Shown here in pieces: positions 19,862 through 29,209 of a stretch of 64,000 nucleotides of DNA; the first letter of the stretch is position 1; every line of letters starts with the position of its first letter. The notes under the pieces are model-generated. The model was not told the origin of the DNA and did not search any database. It saw only the letters and a program-made list of their open reading frames with translations. The DNA comes from Komagataeibacter rhaeticus. GTDB taxonomy: Bacteria; Pseudomonadota; Alphaproteobacteria; Acetobacterales; Acetobacteraceae. The translations under genes were made by a program, and so were the position numbers. Where the stretch lies: positions 124,001-188,000 of the forward strand of contig NZ_NKTZ01000003.1 in assembly GCF_003207855.1 (NCBI RefSeq), in the 5' to 3' direction.

Positions 19862-21253
19862 TCAGGGCGCGGCATCAATGGGCACCACATCGATCAGCTT
19901 CTTGTTGACGAATTCCTGTATGCCCATGGATGACAGTTCCCGCCCGAACCCCGAACGCTTGACCCCGCCAAAGGGAAGGTCGGACGTGGTCCAGGTGGGG
20001 TGGTTGATATAGACCATGCCGGTCTCGATCTGCTCGGCCACGCGCACGCCACGCGCAATGTCACGGGTAAAGACCGAACCACCCAGACCATACGGGTTGT
20101 CATTGGCAAGGTTTATCGCCGCCGCGTCATCCTTAACACGGAAGAACATGGCCACCGGGCCGAACAGTTCCTGATGGAACACGGGGTTGTCCGGCTCCAC
20201 ATTGGTCAGGATGGTTGTCTGCACGAACGCGCCGGTATTGGGGGGCGTGGGGCCGACACGCATGGCAATGGCGCCGTGCCTGACCGCCTGCTCCACCTGT
20301 TCATTAAGCTGGTCGGCCGCCGCCTGGGATGACAGGGGCGGCACGCCGCTTTTCTCATCCATCGGGTTGCCCGGCACAAGCTTGCCCAGTTCGGTGGCGA
20401 AGCGGTCCAGAAAGGCATCGGCAATGGGTTCGGCCACGATGATGCGCTTGGCGGCCACACAGCACTGCCCGCCATTGTTCATGCGGCCCCAGACCGCCCA
20501 TCTGACCGATTTTTCCAGATCCGCGTCATCCAGCACGATAAAGGCATCGCTGCCGCCCAGTTCCATCGTGGTTTTCTTGAGCGCCCTGCCCGCCTGGGAG
20601 GCAACAATGGCGCCTGCCCCCTCGCTGCCGGTCAGCGCCACGCCTATGACGCGATCATCGGCAATGATGGTGGCCAGCTGGTCGCGGGTGGCGTACAGGT
20701 TGGTGTACAGCCCCTCTGGTGCACCGGCATCGGCGAAAAGCTGTTCAAAGGCAGCAGCGGATTGCGGCACGTTGGACGCATGCTTGACCACCACCACATT
20801 GCCCGCCATGAACTGCGGCCCGACCACGCGGGCCAGCTGGTAGTAGGGAAAATTCCAGGGCTCGATGGCAAATACGATGCCAAGCGGCTGGCTGACCACC
20901 ATGGCCTGATCGCCCCGGCCGCTTTTTTCAGTCAGTTTCTGGGGGGCGAGGAATGTCTCGGCGTTATCGGCATAATATTGCAGGATATCGGCCGAGAGGT
21001 CCACTTCGGCCAGGCTCTCGCGGTACAGCTTGCCCATTTCAAGCGTCAGGTAACGGGCATATTCGTCCCTGTGGGTCCGCAGCAGTTCCGCCGCCCTGCC
21101 CACAATGGCCGCGCGCCGGGCAAAGGGCAGCCGGGACCACTGCCTGTAGGTCTCCTGCGCGCGGTCAAGCCTGTGGGCCAGTTCCGCATCCGTCAGGTCG
21201 GGAAATGTGGCTACGGTCTCGTTGGTAAACGGGTTGACTGTCTTGTACGCCAT
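19862..21253 (-). CDS. NAD(P)-dependent succinate-semialdehyde-type aldehyde dehydrogenase
   Basis: Aldehyde dehydrogenase superfamily enzyme, 463 residues, of the succinate-semialdehyde dehydrogenase type. Cofactor and active-site motifs are clear: IEPWNFPYYQLARV, ALTGSEGAGAIVAS, the general base Glu in TTMELGGSDAFIVLDDAD, and the catalytic Cys in NNGGQCCVAAKRIIV. The C-terminal LPFGGVKRSGFGRELS is typical. The ATG at 21253 is preceded by CGGAGG. It is convergent with the glucan hydrolase gene. Likely role is oxidation of succinate semialdehyde (from GABA or related routes) to succinate, though other short semialdehydes are possible. Confidence 0.86.
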   Translation of the reverse strand: MAYKTVNPFTNETVATFPDLTDAELAHRLDRAQETYRQWSRLPFARRAAIVGRAAELLRTHRDEYARYLTLEMGKLYRESLAEVDLSADILQYYADNAETFLAPQKLTEKSGRGDQAMVVSQPLGIVFAIEPWNFPYYQLARVVGPQFMAGNVVVVKHASNVPQSAAAFEQLFADAGAPEGLYTNLYATRDQLATIIADDRVIGVALTGSEGAGAIVASQAGRALKKTTMELGGSDAFIVLDDADLEKSVRWAVWGRMNNGGQCCVAAKRIIVAEPIADAFLDRFATELGKLVPGNPMDEKSGVPPLSSQAAADQLNEQVEQAVRHGAIAMRVGPTPPNTGAFVQTTILTNVEPDNPVFHQELFGPVAMFFRVKDDAAAINLANDNPYGLGGSVFTRDIARGVRVAEQIETGMVYINHPTWTTSDLPFGGVKRSGFGRELSSMGIQEFVNKKLIDVVPIDAAP

Positions 21254-21444
21254 TGGTCTGCCTCCGTACACGGTGCACCAGGCCCGTCCCGTGTGGCGGT
21301 GGCCCGCGTACCGTATTCATGGCACGCGCCGCTGCGGGCTGCCTGTCCCTGCGCAACGGCACGCAGGCCGAAGGGTTGCGTGGTGTTTACGGGTCAGCCC
21401 GGAAAGCCTGCCCGGAAACATCCGGCAGACATCAATATGCTCTG

Positions 21445-21510
21445 GTGAAGATTTCTTCGGAAAACCCTGGGGGAACACCGCCTTTTAAAAAAGGCGGTGT
21501 CCTGAACCCC
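21445..21510. repeat. Copy of dispersed hairpin-bearing repeat
   Basis: Contains TGGTGAAGATTTCTTCGGAAAA followed by a strong hairpin (ACACCGCCTTTT, AAAA loop, AAGGCGGTGT; about 21475-21501). The order TGGTGAAG, TTCG, GCCGCC-type stem matches copies near 31660 and 61450. It sits between ahpF and the dehydrogenase gene and would also work as the terminator of the minus-strand ahpCF operon. Confidence 0.6.
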
Positions 21511-21546
21511 TGCTTCCCTGACCGGCGGACTGTTTCAAGGCAGCCC

Positions 21547-23133
21547 TTATACCGGGGCCGGAACCGGCTGTGCCGCCGCGACGGGCACGCGGATCAGGTA
21601 GTCAAAGGCCGAAAGCGCGGCCGTTGCCCCAGCCCCGATGGCAATGACGATCTGCTTGTAGGGCGTTGTCGTCGCATCGCCCGCCGCGAACACACCGGGG
21701 ACGGACGTGGCACCATGGTCATTGACCACGATCTCCCCGAAATCGCTGAGCCTGAGCGTATTCTTCAGCCAGCCGGTATTGGGCAGCAGGCCGATCTGCA
21801 CGAACACGCCCTCCAGGTCCACATGGTGGTCCGCCCCGTCGCCACCGCGATAGGTCAGGCCGGTTACGTTCCTGCCGTTACCTTCGATGCGCGTGGTCAG
21901 GGCCTCGGTCAGGACCGTGACGTTGGACAGGGTACGCAGCTTGTCCTGAAGCACCTTGTCGGCTTTCAGGTGTGAGCCGCGCTGCAGCAGGGTGACATGC
22001 GCCACGATACCGGCAAGGTCGATCGCGGCTTCCACCCCGCTATTGCCACCACCCGCCACGGCCACACGCTTGCCCTTGTAGAAGGGACCATCGCAGTGCG
22101 GGCAGTAGGCCACGCCCTTGTTGCGGTATTCCTCCTCCCCCGGTACGCCCAGATGCCGCCAGTGGGCGCCGGTGGCCAGTATGACCGTGCGGGCGTGCAG
22201 GATCGCCCCGCTTTCCAGCGCCACCCCGTGCAGCCCGCCGGGCTGCGGGGCGGGGAACAGTTCCTTTGCCTGCTGGCCCGTGATGATTTCCACGTCATAG
22301 GCGCGCACATGCGCCTCCAGTGCCGCGGCAAGCTTCGGACCATCGGTTTCGGGTATGGAAATGAAGTTCTCGATCCCCGCCGTATCCATGACCTGGCCGC
22401 CAAAACGTTCGGCCACCAGCCCCGTGCGCAGCCCCTTACGCGCGGCATAGACCGCAGCCGATGCCCCCGCCGGGCCACCGCCGATGATCAGCACGTCAAA
22501 CGGGGCGATATCCTTCAGCTTTTCCGCCGCACGCCGGGGCGCATCGGCGTCCAGTTTGGCCAGAAGCTGCTCGATGTCGGCGCGCCCGGTCTCGAACGGC
22601 GCGCCATTGAGGTAGACCTGCGGCACGGACATGATGTTTTTTGCCGTGACCTCGTCCTGGAACAGCGCCCCGTCAATCGTGACGTTGCTGATATTGGGGT
22701 TGAGCACGCTCATGGCATTGAGCGCCTGGACCACATCGGGGCAGTTCTGGCACGACAGCGAGACATAGGTCTCGAAATGGTATGGCCCCGGCAGCGCCTT
22801 TATCTGCGCGATTTCATCATCGGACAGTTTGGGCGGATGGCCCCCAACCTGCAGCAGCGCCAGCACGAAGGACGTGAACTCATGCCCCATGGGAATGGCG
22901 GCAAAGCTCACCCCCGCCCTGCCCCCTTCGCGCCTGATGACGAAGGAGGGCCGCCTTGTGGCCTGTCCCGCTTCGGAGACCTGCACCCTGTCGGAAAGGG
23001 CGGCGACCTCATGCAGGAGTTCATGCATCTCGCGCGATTTCGGGCTGTCATCCAGCGAGGCCTCAAGCACGACGGGGTGCGCAAGCCCTGCCAGATAGCC
23101 CTTCAGCTGCGTCTTGATGGGATCTTGCAACAT
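21547..23133 (-). CDS. ahpF: Alkyl hydroperoxide reductase subunit F
   Basis: FAD- and NADH-dependent flavoprotein that passes electrons to AhpC, 528 residues. The N-terminal double-thioredoxin-like domain has its redox CxxC in [11 protein letters not shown]. The FAD site is [13 protein letters not shown], the thioredoxin-reductase-like CxxC is in [10 protein letters not shown], and the NADH site is [16 protein letters not shown]. The C-terminal FAD block is [10 protein letters not shown]. It lies 75 bp downstream of ahpC and is very likely co-transcribed with it, under the divergent OxyR. Confidence 0.97.
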   Translation of the reverse strand: MLQDPIKTQLKGYLAGLAHPVVLEASLDDSPKSREMHELLHEVAALSDRVQVSEAGQATRRPSFVIRREGGRAGVSFAAIPMGHEFTSFVLALLQVGGHPPKLSDDEIAQIKALPGPYHFETYVSLSCQNCPDVVQALNAMSVLNPNISNVTIDGALFQDEVTAKNIMSVPQVYLNGAPFETGRADIEQLLAKLDADAPRRAAEKLKDIAPFDVLIIGGGPAGASAAVYAARKGLRTGLVAERFGGQVMDTAGIENFISIPETDGPKLAAALEAHVRAYDVEIITGQQAKELFPAPQPGGLHGVALESGAILHARTVILATGAHWRHLGVPGEEEYRNKGVAYCPHCDGPFYKGKRVAVAGGGNSGVEAAIDLAGIVAHVTLLQRGSHLKADKVLQDKLRTLSNVTVLTEALTTRIEGNGRNVTGLTYRGGDGADHHVDLEGVFVQIGLLPNTGWLKNTLRLSDFGEIVVNDHGATSVPGVFAAGDATTTPYKQIVIAIGAGATAALSAFDYLIRVPVAAAQPVPAPV

Positions 23134-23208
23134 GGGAAAACTCTCCGCTCTTTCCGAAAGGGGGCCGGATGGCCCGGCCCCGAAGGGCTGGGCCGTGAAC
23201 CGCAGGGC

Positions 23209-23772
23209 TCAGATCTTGCCCACGAGGTCCAGCGACGGGGTCAGCGTTGCGCCGCCTTCCTTCCACTTGGCCGGGCAGACTTCGCCGGGATGGGAGGCGA
23301 CGTACTGGGCGGCCTGGATCTTGTCGATCAGTTCGGCGGCACTGCGGCCGATGCTGCCGGCGGTGACTTCCATGTACTGGATCTTGCCTTCCGGGTCGAT
23401 CAGGAAGGTGCCACGGTCGGCCAGGCCCGCTTCCTCGATATAGACATCAAAATTGCGTGCGATGTGGCCGGTCGGGTCGCCCAGCATGACATACTTGATC
23501 TTGCTGATGGCGGGCGAGGTATCGTGCCAGGCCTTGTGGGTGAAGTGCTTGTCGGTCGAGACCGAGTAGATTTCCACGCCCAGCTTCTGGAACGTTTCGT
23601 AGTTGTCAGCAAGATCCTCGAGTTCCGTCGGGCAGACAAACGTGAAGTCCGCCGGATAGAAGAAGAATACGGACCACTTGCCCTTCACATCGGCATCGCT
23701 CACCTTGATGAACTTGCCGTTATGGAAGGCGTCGGTCTCGAACGGCTTCAATGACGAATTGATGCGTGCCAT
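23209..23772 (-). CDS. ahpC: Alkyl hydroperoxide reductase subunit C (peroxiredoxin)
   Basis: Typical 2-Cys peroxiredoxin of 187 residues that reduces hydrogen peroxide, organic peroxides and peroxynitrite. The peroxidatic Cys is in [15 protein letters not shown]; the resolving Cys is in the C-terminal [11 protein letters not shown]. The ATG at 23772 has AAGGAG upstream and begins at the conserved [11 protein letters not shown]-terminus. It is the first gene of the ahpC-ahpF unit and is divergent from oxyR, with 144 bp between starts. Confidence 0.97.
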   Translation of the reverse strand: MARINSSLKPFETDAFHNGKFIKVSDADVKGKWSVFFFYPADFTFVCPTELEDLADNYETFQKLGVEIYSVSTDKHFTHKAWHDTSPAISKIKYVMLGDPTGHIARNFDVYIEEAGLADRGTFLIDPEGKIQYMEVTAGSIGRSAAELIDKIQAAQYVASHPGEVCPAKWKEGGATLTPSLDLVGKI

Positions 23773-23916
23773 GTCGAATGCTCCTTGCTTTCGCTTGTCA
23801 GGTTTTGACGGGCCTGTTGTCCCACACACACGAAATGCGGGGAAACTGTTTCTGTCAATGGGTGTGATCGGAAAAACCTTTTTACAAATCGGTCCATATC
23901 GGTCCTATCTATACAA
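23773..23916. promoter_or_regulatory. ahpC/oxyR divergent promoter region
   Basis: On the minus strand a perfect -35 hexamer TTGACA lies at 23853-23858, about 80 bases ahead of ahpC; the -10 at the usual spacing is weak, as often seen with activated promoters. An ATAG-N7-GTAT arrangement reading toward ahpC at about 23911-23925 partly fits the OxyR half-site pattern (ATAG-N7-CTAT). The operator assignment is inference. Confidence 0.4.
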
Positions 23917-24870
23917 ATGAGCTATATCCCCCTCTCCGGCCTGTCACTGCGTGATATCGAATATGTTGTGGCGGTGGATGACCTGCGCAATTTCTCCCGT
24001 GCGGCGGAACGCTGCGGCGTAAGCCAGGGTGGCCTGTCCGAACAGGTGCGCAAGCTGGAAGCGCTGCTGGGCGTGGTCCTGTTCGAGCGCTCACGCCGTC
24101 ATGTCGCCCCCACGCCCGATGGCGCGCGCCTGATCGCACTGGGGCGCGACGTGCTGGCCGCCGCCCGCGCCATGATCGAGGCCGCGCGCGTGCAGACCGG
24201 CCCGCTGGCGGGGCTGCTGCGCATCGGGGTGATCGCAACACTTGGCCCCTATTACGTGCCGGACCTGCTGCCGCTGCTGCGCGGCACCTACCCCCAGCTG
24301 CGCCTGCAACTGACCGACAGCCTGACCGATACCATGCTGGGCATGCTCCGCCACGACGCGCTGGACATGGTTTTCGCCGCATTGCCGGTCAGCGGCGATG
24401 GCTTTACCTGTGCCCCGCTGTTTGACGAACCCTTCGTGGCGGCCTTCCCCGCCGAGCATCCGCTTGCCCGTCGCCAGCCGCTGGCCATGGCGGACCTGAA
24501 CGGCCCCGACCTGCTTTTGCTGGAGGACGGGCACTGCCTGCGCGACCAGGCGCTGGCCCTGTGCGGCATGTCCCCCCGGCACGCACGGCAGCGCCTTGCC
24601 ACCAGTCTGGAAATGCTGTGGCACATGATCGGCGCGGGGGAAGGGTATTCGCTCATTCCCCGCCTGGCACTGCGCAACAGGCAGGCATGGCAGGAACTGA
24701 TCACACTCACCCCGCTGCCCGGCGCCAGCCGCACCATCGGGCTTGTCTGGCGGGCATCCGACCCGCGTGGCGCGGCCTTTGCCGAATTCGCGCGATTCCT
24801 GCGCGAGCATACACCCGATGGCTGCACCCCCGCCGCCCTGCCCCCGCACGCCGGTAGTGACAACGCATGA
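23917..24870 (+). CDS. oxyR: Hydrogen peroxide-sensing LysR-family regulator OxyR
   Basis: LysR-type transcription factor, 317 residues. The N-terminal winged helix-turn-helix is DLRNFSRAAERCGVSQGGLSEQVRKLE (given in family order, residues about 20-47). The effector domain contains EDGHCLRDQALALCGM, with the two Cys residues placed as the peroxide-sensing pair of OxyR, and PDLLPLLRGTYPQL earlier. Divergence from ahpC supports the call. On oxidation it should form the intramolecular disulfide and activate ahpCF; autoregulation is likely from the shared intergenic region. Confidence 0.92.
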   Translation: MSYIPLSGLSLRDIEYVVAVDDLRNFSRAAERCGVSQGGLSEQVRKLEALLGVVLFERSRRHVAPTPDGARLIALGRDVLAAARAMIEAARVQTGPLAGLLRIGVIATLGPYYVPDLLPLLRGTYPQLRLQLTDSLTDTMLGMLRHDALDMVFAALPVSGDGFTCAPLFDEPFVAAFPAEHPLARRQPLAMADLNGPDLLLLEDGHCLRDQALALCGMSPRHARQRLATSLEMLWHMIGAGEGYSLIPRLALRNRQAWQELITLTPLPGASRTIGLVWRASDPRGAAFAEFARFLREHTPDGCTPAALPPHAGSDNA

Positions 24871-24952
24871 GGGCAATATCCGGTGGTCATGACGGGGCGG
24901 GACATATAGGGTGTCAGCTATCGCGCTTCAGACCAGTGGGTATCTTCAAGCA

Positions 24953-27900
24953 ATGAGCCGGGACAAGCCTGAAAATTATTCCAGTACCAGCAATACAGTT
25001 CTGGAAATATCATACAGCCGGCCCGGACAGGACGCACCTGTCAGCCATTCCCTGCCCCTGATCACCCCTGACAATGACGAAAATGGCGGAACCGGCCCCC
25101 TGCACGCGGGCATGGCGGCCACCATCATGCGCGCGGGCAACGCGCACGCCATCCCCTTTCAGGAACGCGAGGAACACCTGGCCGCCGCGATGCAGTGGCT
25201 GGAAGGGGAAGGCCCGGCCCCATCGGTCCGGATCATCACCGGCAGGGCAGGACAGGGCAAGACCCGGCTGGGCATGGAAATCGCGGCCCGTGCCCGCAAG
25301 CGCGGCTGGCTGGCGGGGTTCCTGCCGGCCGGCGGCCCCGACCTGTTCCCCGCCACGGAATTCAGGACGGTGTGGCACCAGCCCACGCTGGTCATCATCG
25401 ATAACGCGGCCGCCCGGACCACACAGGTCAGGACATGGCTGACAGCCGTGCTGCGCCAGAAGCCGGGTGCCCACCCGCTACGCTTCCTGCTGCTGGAACG
25501 CACGGGGCTGGACGATCTGTGGCTGGACAGCATTTTCGGGGCGACGGAGGCCGGCAGCCCCCTGCCTGCCGCCGCCCTGCCGGCCACGCGCTGGCCGATA
25601 CTTGGCCCGCTGGCCAGCGCGCACGCGCGGTTCGCGGTGTTCGCTGCCGCCTACCGGGCGGCGGGCGGCAGCGACCTGCCCGCCGATGCCGCCCGCAGGC
25701 TGGCCCCCCGGCTCAAGGCACTCGGTACCGGACACGCAACCCTGTTCCCCATCCTGTTCGGGCTTGTAGCCGCGTGTGACGGACTGCTGGAAGCCCGGCG
25801 GCTGGCCGCGTCCACACTGCTTGCACGCGCGGCGGCGCTGCATGTGGCATATCTTGAACAGGCATGGCCAACCAGCCCGTCCGTGCCTGAAGACCTGTAT
25901 CCCGTCCTGCCCTGCCTGGCCGCCGCCAGCCAGATCTGCGGCGGGCTGGAAGCCGATTGCATCCGCCCGGCGGTACAGGCCGCAGCCGGTCAGGACATCC
26001 CGGCCACCGATGAGGCGCTGCACGCGCTGCAGGCCCTGCCCGGCATGACGGAGGGCGGGGCGGCCGGCCTGCCGGGCCTGCTGACGGAAGCGGTCTGCAT
26101 CCAACTGGCCCATCCCCTGCCCGCCGCGCGGTGGACCGGGCTGCTCGAGACGCTGATGGCCCATCCGTCCATGGCCACACGCCTGGCCACGGGGATTGCG
26201 CGACTGTGCCAGAATCCGGGCCTGTACCCGCCCGGCCTGCCTGTCATGTGGCTGCGGCATCTGGGGCCTGCCCGCCTGCATGACCGGGCCACGCTATCCT
26301 GCCTTGCAATCCAGATGCCCCTGCATCCCCCCACGATCGGGACGGTCGCGCTGGAGGCGACTGAAAGACTGGTCACCCTGCTGCGCGGCCAGCCGCCCTC
26401 ATCCCCCCATGCCCCACTGGCATGGGCGCTGGCGGCCCTGTTCCGCCGCAATGCGGCCCTGTTCCTCCAGGATGCCGCGCTGGACTGCGCGCGGCAGGTG
26501 GTGGCGATTCACACCACACTGGCCCAGGTCAGCCCCGTGGCGTTCGATCCCGCGCTGGCCGCCGGGCTTGATGCGCTGGCGGCGTATGCAAATAGCCTGC
26601 ATCATCATGACGAGGCCCTGACGGCCGCCCGACGGGCCGTAACGCTGTATACCCGACTGGCCACGCAGGACAGCGCCTGCCTGCCGCTACGCGCGCGCAG
26701 CCTGCGCATCCTGGCCGACAGCAGATGCGGGCTGAAACAGTACGGACAGGCCGAACAGGCCGTGCGCCGGGCACTGGACATCCAGACCCTGCTGCCCGGA
26801 ACGGACGGGACGGACCATGACGCGGCACTTGCGGAAAGCCATCTTGTCCTTTCGGCCTGCCAGGCAGGCCAGCAGCAGCACGAGGATGCGGTGGAGAACG
26901 CGCTGCAGGCCGTGATCCTGTACACGCCGCTGGCCCGGCAGGACCCCGATACCGGGCTGCCCGGCCTCGCGCGGGCACTGCGCCAGGTTGCCAGCATGCA
27001 GTACGCCCTGAAACGTCATGAGGAAGCCCTGAAATCGCTGGAGGAAAGTTTTTCCCTCCATACCCTGCTCGAAGAACGCGACACAGGCGACTACCGCCCC
27101 CAGATCGGGGCCAGCCTGGAAATGCTTTCCCTGTTCCAGAACGCGGTGGGCCGGCACGCGGCCTCGCTCCATTCCATCAAGGAGGCGGTAGCCCGCTACA
27201 GGGTGCTGGCAGCGGAAAACCCGCGGGCGTTCCGCCCGATGCTGTCGGACCTGCTGCTGCGGCTGGGCCTGCGCTACGTCACGCTTGAGCCGCCCCGGCT
27301 GGCCGAAAGCGTGCAGGCCACGCGTGAGGCGGTGGATGAACTGGCCCTTCTGGCACGCGACAATCCCCGCCGGTTCACGCCAAAACTGGTCGAAAACCGG
27401 GTGCTGCTAGCAAAACGGCTGGAGGAAAACGGCGAGGATGACGCGGCGGCCAGTACCCTTTGGGCCGCCATCGACCAGTTGCTGGCCCTGACACGGGAGG
27501 ATGCGGCGACCTTCCACCAGCCCTTGCTGGAAACGACCGAAATCCTTGGTGAACTGTTCAAGCGCCACGGCCGCATGGAGGAGATGGAACAGCTGATGCA
27601 GGTCCTGATCCCCCTGCAGAGGGAGCTGGCGGCCCATACCCCCGATGATGACGGGCAGCGCGAATTACTTGCCGCCCTGCTGCGTGAAAGTGCCGCCAGC
27701 GCACTGCAACGGGGTCATTACGCACGGGCGCGTGGCTTCTATACCGAATGCCTTGAACTGCTGGAGGCATGCGCCGCCAGCAATCCGGAGCCGTTCCTGG
27801 ATGATATTGCCTATACCATGGGCAGCCTGTCCGACCTTCTGGCCCGGCCGGAGCAGCAGGCGGAGCGCCTGGCGCTGCTCCGGTCAAGCCTGCCCCGGCT

Positions 27901-28249
27901 TGAATCCCTGACCCGCCTTCATCCGCAGACATTCATCGCCCCCTTCATGTCCTGTCTGGAACAGGTCGCCCGCCTGCTGGTTGACGATGGCCAGCCGGAA
28001 CAGGCGCTGGCGGTAACGGAACGGGCGGTCCCCTTCCATCAGGCCGTGCTGGATGTCGGGCTGGAGCATGGCAGGAATGCCACCGTGCCCGAGAAGTTCG
28101 CCCAACTCCTGACCGTCAGGCTGCGTGCCCTTGAGGCACCAGGACGCGAGGAGGAGGTCCTGCCACCATCGGGCAGATTATGGCCCTCTACACCACATTG
28201 GTGGAGCATGGCCGGATTTTCTACCGCTGGTTCCTTGCCCGCGCCATGA
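24953..28249 (+). CDS. STAND-type P-loop NTPase with TPR array, N-terminal part of a frameshifted gene
   Basis: About 1098 residues. After a polar N-terminus, a compact P-loop domain shows Walker A in TGRAGQGKTRL and Walker B in PTLVIIDNAAAR, followed by PLRFLLLERTG. This is the layout of STAND/NACHT-like NTPases fused to TPRs, common in actinobacteria and some proteobacteria. From roughly residue 480 on, degenerate TPR-like units of about 45-50 residues recur (patterns such as AVTLYTRLA, AVILYTPLA, HEEALKSLEES, EDDAASTLW). The frame breaks near 28163: the TPR pattern continues without gap in the next frame. The tail after that point (residues reading SGRLWPSTPHW onward) is out-of-frame noise. 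A GTG start at 24911 is also possible. Function unknown; signalling or defence is conceivable. Confidence 0.72.
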   Translation: MSRDKPENYSSTSNTVLEISYSRPGQDAPVSHSLPLITPDNDENGGTGPLHAGMAATIMRAGNAHAIPFQEREEHLAAAMQWLEGEGPAPSVRIITGRAGQGKTRLGMEIAARARKRGWLAGFLPAGGPDLFPATEFRTVWHQPTLVIIDNAAARTTQVRTWLTAVLRQKPGAHPLRFLLLERTGLDDLWLDSIFGATEAGSPLPAAALPATRWPILGPLASAHARFAVFAAAYRAAGGSDLPADAARRLAPRLKALGTGHATLFPILFGLVAACDGLLEARRLAASTLLARAAALHVAYLEQAWPTSPSVPEDLYPVLPCLAAASQICGGLEADCIRPAVQAAAGQDIPATDEALHALQALPGMTEGGAAGLPGLLTEAVCIQLAHPLPAARWTGLLETLMAHPSMATRLATGIARLCQNPGLYPPGLPVMWLRHLGPARLHDRATLSCLAIQMPLHPPTIGTVALEATERLVTLLRGQPPSSPHAPLAWALAALFRRNAALFLQDAALDCARQVVAIHTTLAQVSPVAFDPALAAGLDALAAYANSLHHHDEALTAARRAVTLYTRLATQDSACLPLRARSLRILADSRCGLKQYGQAEQAVRRALDIQTLLPGTDGTDHDAALAESHLVLSACQAGQQQHEDAVENALQAVILYTPLARQDPDTGLPGLARALRQVASMQYALKRHEEALKSLEESFSLHTLLEERDTGDYRPQIGASLEMLSLFQNAVGRHAASLHSIKEAVARYRVLAAENPRAFRPMLSDLLLRLGLRYVTLEPPRLAESVQATREAVDELALLARDNPRRFTPKLVENRVLLAKRLEENGEDDAAASTLWAAIDQLLALTREDAATFHQPLLETTEILGELFKRHGRMEEMEQLMQVLIPLQRELAAHTPDDDGQRELLAALLRESAASALQRGHYARARGFYTECLELLEACAASNPEPFLDDIAYTMGSLSDLLARPEQQAERLALLRSSLPRLESLTRLHPQTFIAPFMSCLEQVARLLVDDGQPEQALAVTERAVPFHQAVLDVGLEHGRNATVPEKFAQLLTVRLRALEAPGREEEVLPPSGRLWPSTPHWWSMAGFSTAGSLPAP

Positions 28250-29154
28250 CCGGACTGGCCGCCCGCCAGAAGCGGATGGGGGCCGGGAAAAGCGCCCTGC
28301 GCACATGCCAGAAATCCGTTGCCCTGTTCCGCGTGTTCATGGCCACCACGGAGGAAGAATTCCTGCCCAGCTGCCCGGATGTGGCCTGTGCCCGGCCCGA
28401 TTTTGCCCAGGCCCTGCTGGAACAGGCACGGGTGCAGGAAAGTTTTTCATGCCATGCCGCGGCACGGGAATCCATTATGGAAGCCGTGGCCCTGCTGAAG
28501 GACGTGACGGCGGACGACCCGGCTGAAGGACGCCTGCCCCTGACCGAGGCGCTGGCCATGCTCACGGCGCTGCCCCCCGCATCCGGGGCGCCGGCTGGCG
28601 AAGCGCTGACCAGCCTGCGGCATGTCGTGGCCATCTATCACGGGCTTGACGGGCAGCATCCCCATCTTTTCGCGCCGGAACTGGCACAGGCCCTTGTAGC
28701 ACTCTGTGCGGCACAGCTGCAGGCCCAGCCCCCCCTCTGGTCCAGCGCACTGGACAGCGCGCGGGAAGCGACGGCACTGTATACCAGCCTGTACGAAACC
28801 GGGCCGGAGCAGTACCGCGCACCGCTGGCGGACAGCCAGTACAGGCTGTTCGTGTGCCTTAACGGGCTAGAGCAGATTGACCGGGCGATGGAAAGCCTGA
28901 AGCTGGCGCTGGTGCAGTACCGTCACCTTGCCGCCCGCAGGCCACAGGAATTCCGTGCGCCACTGGCGCGCTGCCTGCTGGACCTTGCGCTGTACCACGT
29001 CATCTACAAACAGTACGAAACCGCCCTGCAGACGGCACATGAAGCCAGCGCCCTTTATACCGACCTGGCCCAGTCGGATCGTGAAACCTACCAGCCCGTA
29101 CTGAAGGAAATACGCGACCTGCAGGCCACGATCAGGAAAAAGCTGCACCGCTAG
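28180..29154 (+). CDS. C-terminal TPR part of the same frameshifted gene
   Basis: A 324-residue continuation of the TPR array. In this frame the residues just before its first ATG read PATIGQI; the upstream frame ends its good match at GREEEVLP, so joining them gives an unbroken repeat (EEEVLP-x-TIGQIMALYTTLVEHG). Loss of one base in the CCACC stretch at about 28161-28167 explains the split. Later repeats are clear: ALTSLRHVVAIYHGL, ALDSAREATALYTSLYE, AMESLKLALVQYRHLA, ALQTAHEASALYTDLA. No ribosome site supports independent translation. It may be a sequencing error, a true inactivating mutation or a reversible slip. Confidence 0.7.
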   Translation: MALYTTLVEHGRIFYRWFLARAMTGLAARQKRMGAGKSALRTCQKSVALFRVFMATTEEEFLPSCPDVACARPDFAQALLEQARVQESFSCHAAARESIMEAVALLKDVTADDPAEGRLPLTEALAMLTALPPASGAPAGEALTSLRHVVAIYHGLDGQHPHLFAPELAQALVALCAAQLQAQPPLWSSALDSAREATALYTSLYETGPEQYRAPLADSQYRLFVCLNGLEQIDRAMESLKLALVQYRHLAARRPQEFRAPLARCLLDLALYHVIYKQYETALQTAHEASALYTDLAQSDRETYQPVLKEIRDLQATIRKKLHR

Positions 29155-29209
29155 GAATCTGTCCGGAAAGCCGGCCCGACATACAGGGCAGCCCGCCGGC
29201 GGAACGGGA

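Noticed and set aside
28140-28185. Programmed ribosomal frameshift as explanation for the split TPR gene
   Set aside because: No slippery heptamer of the X-XXY-YYZ kind with a downstream stem was evident; a simple one-base loss explains the data better.
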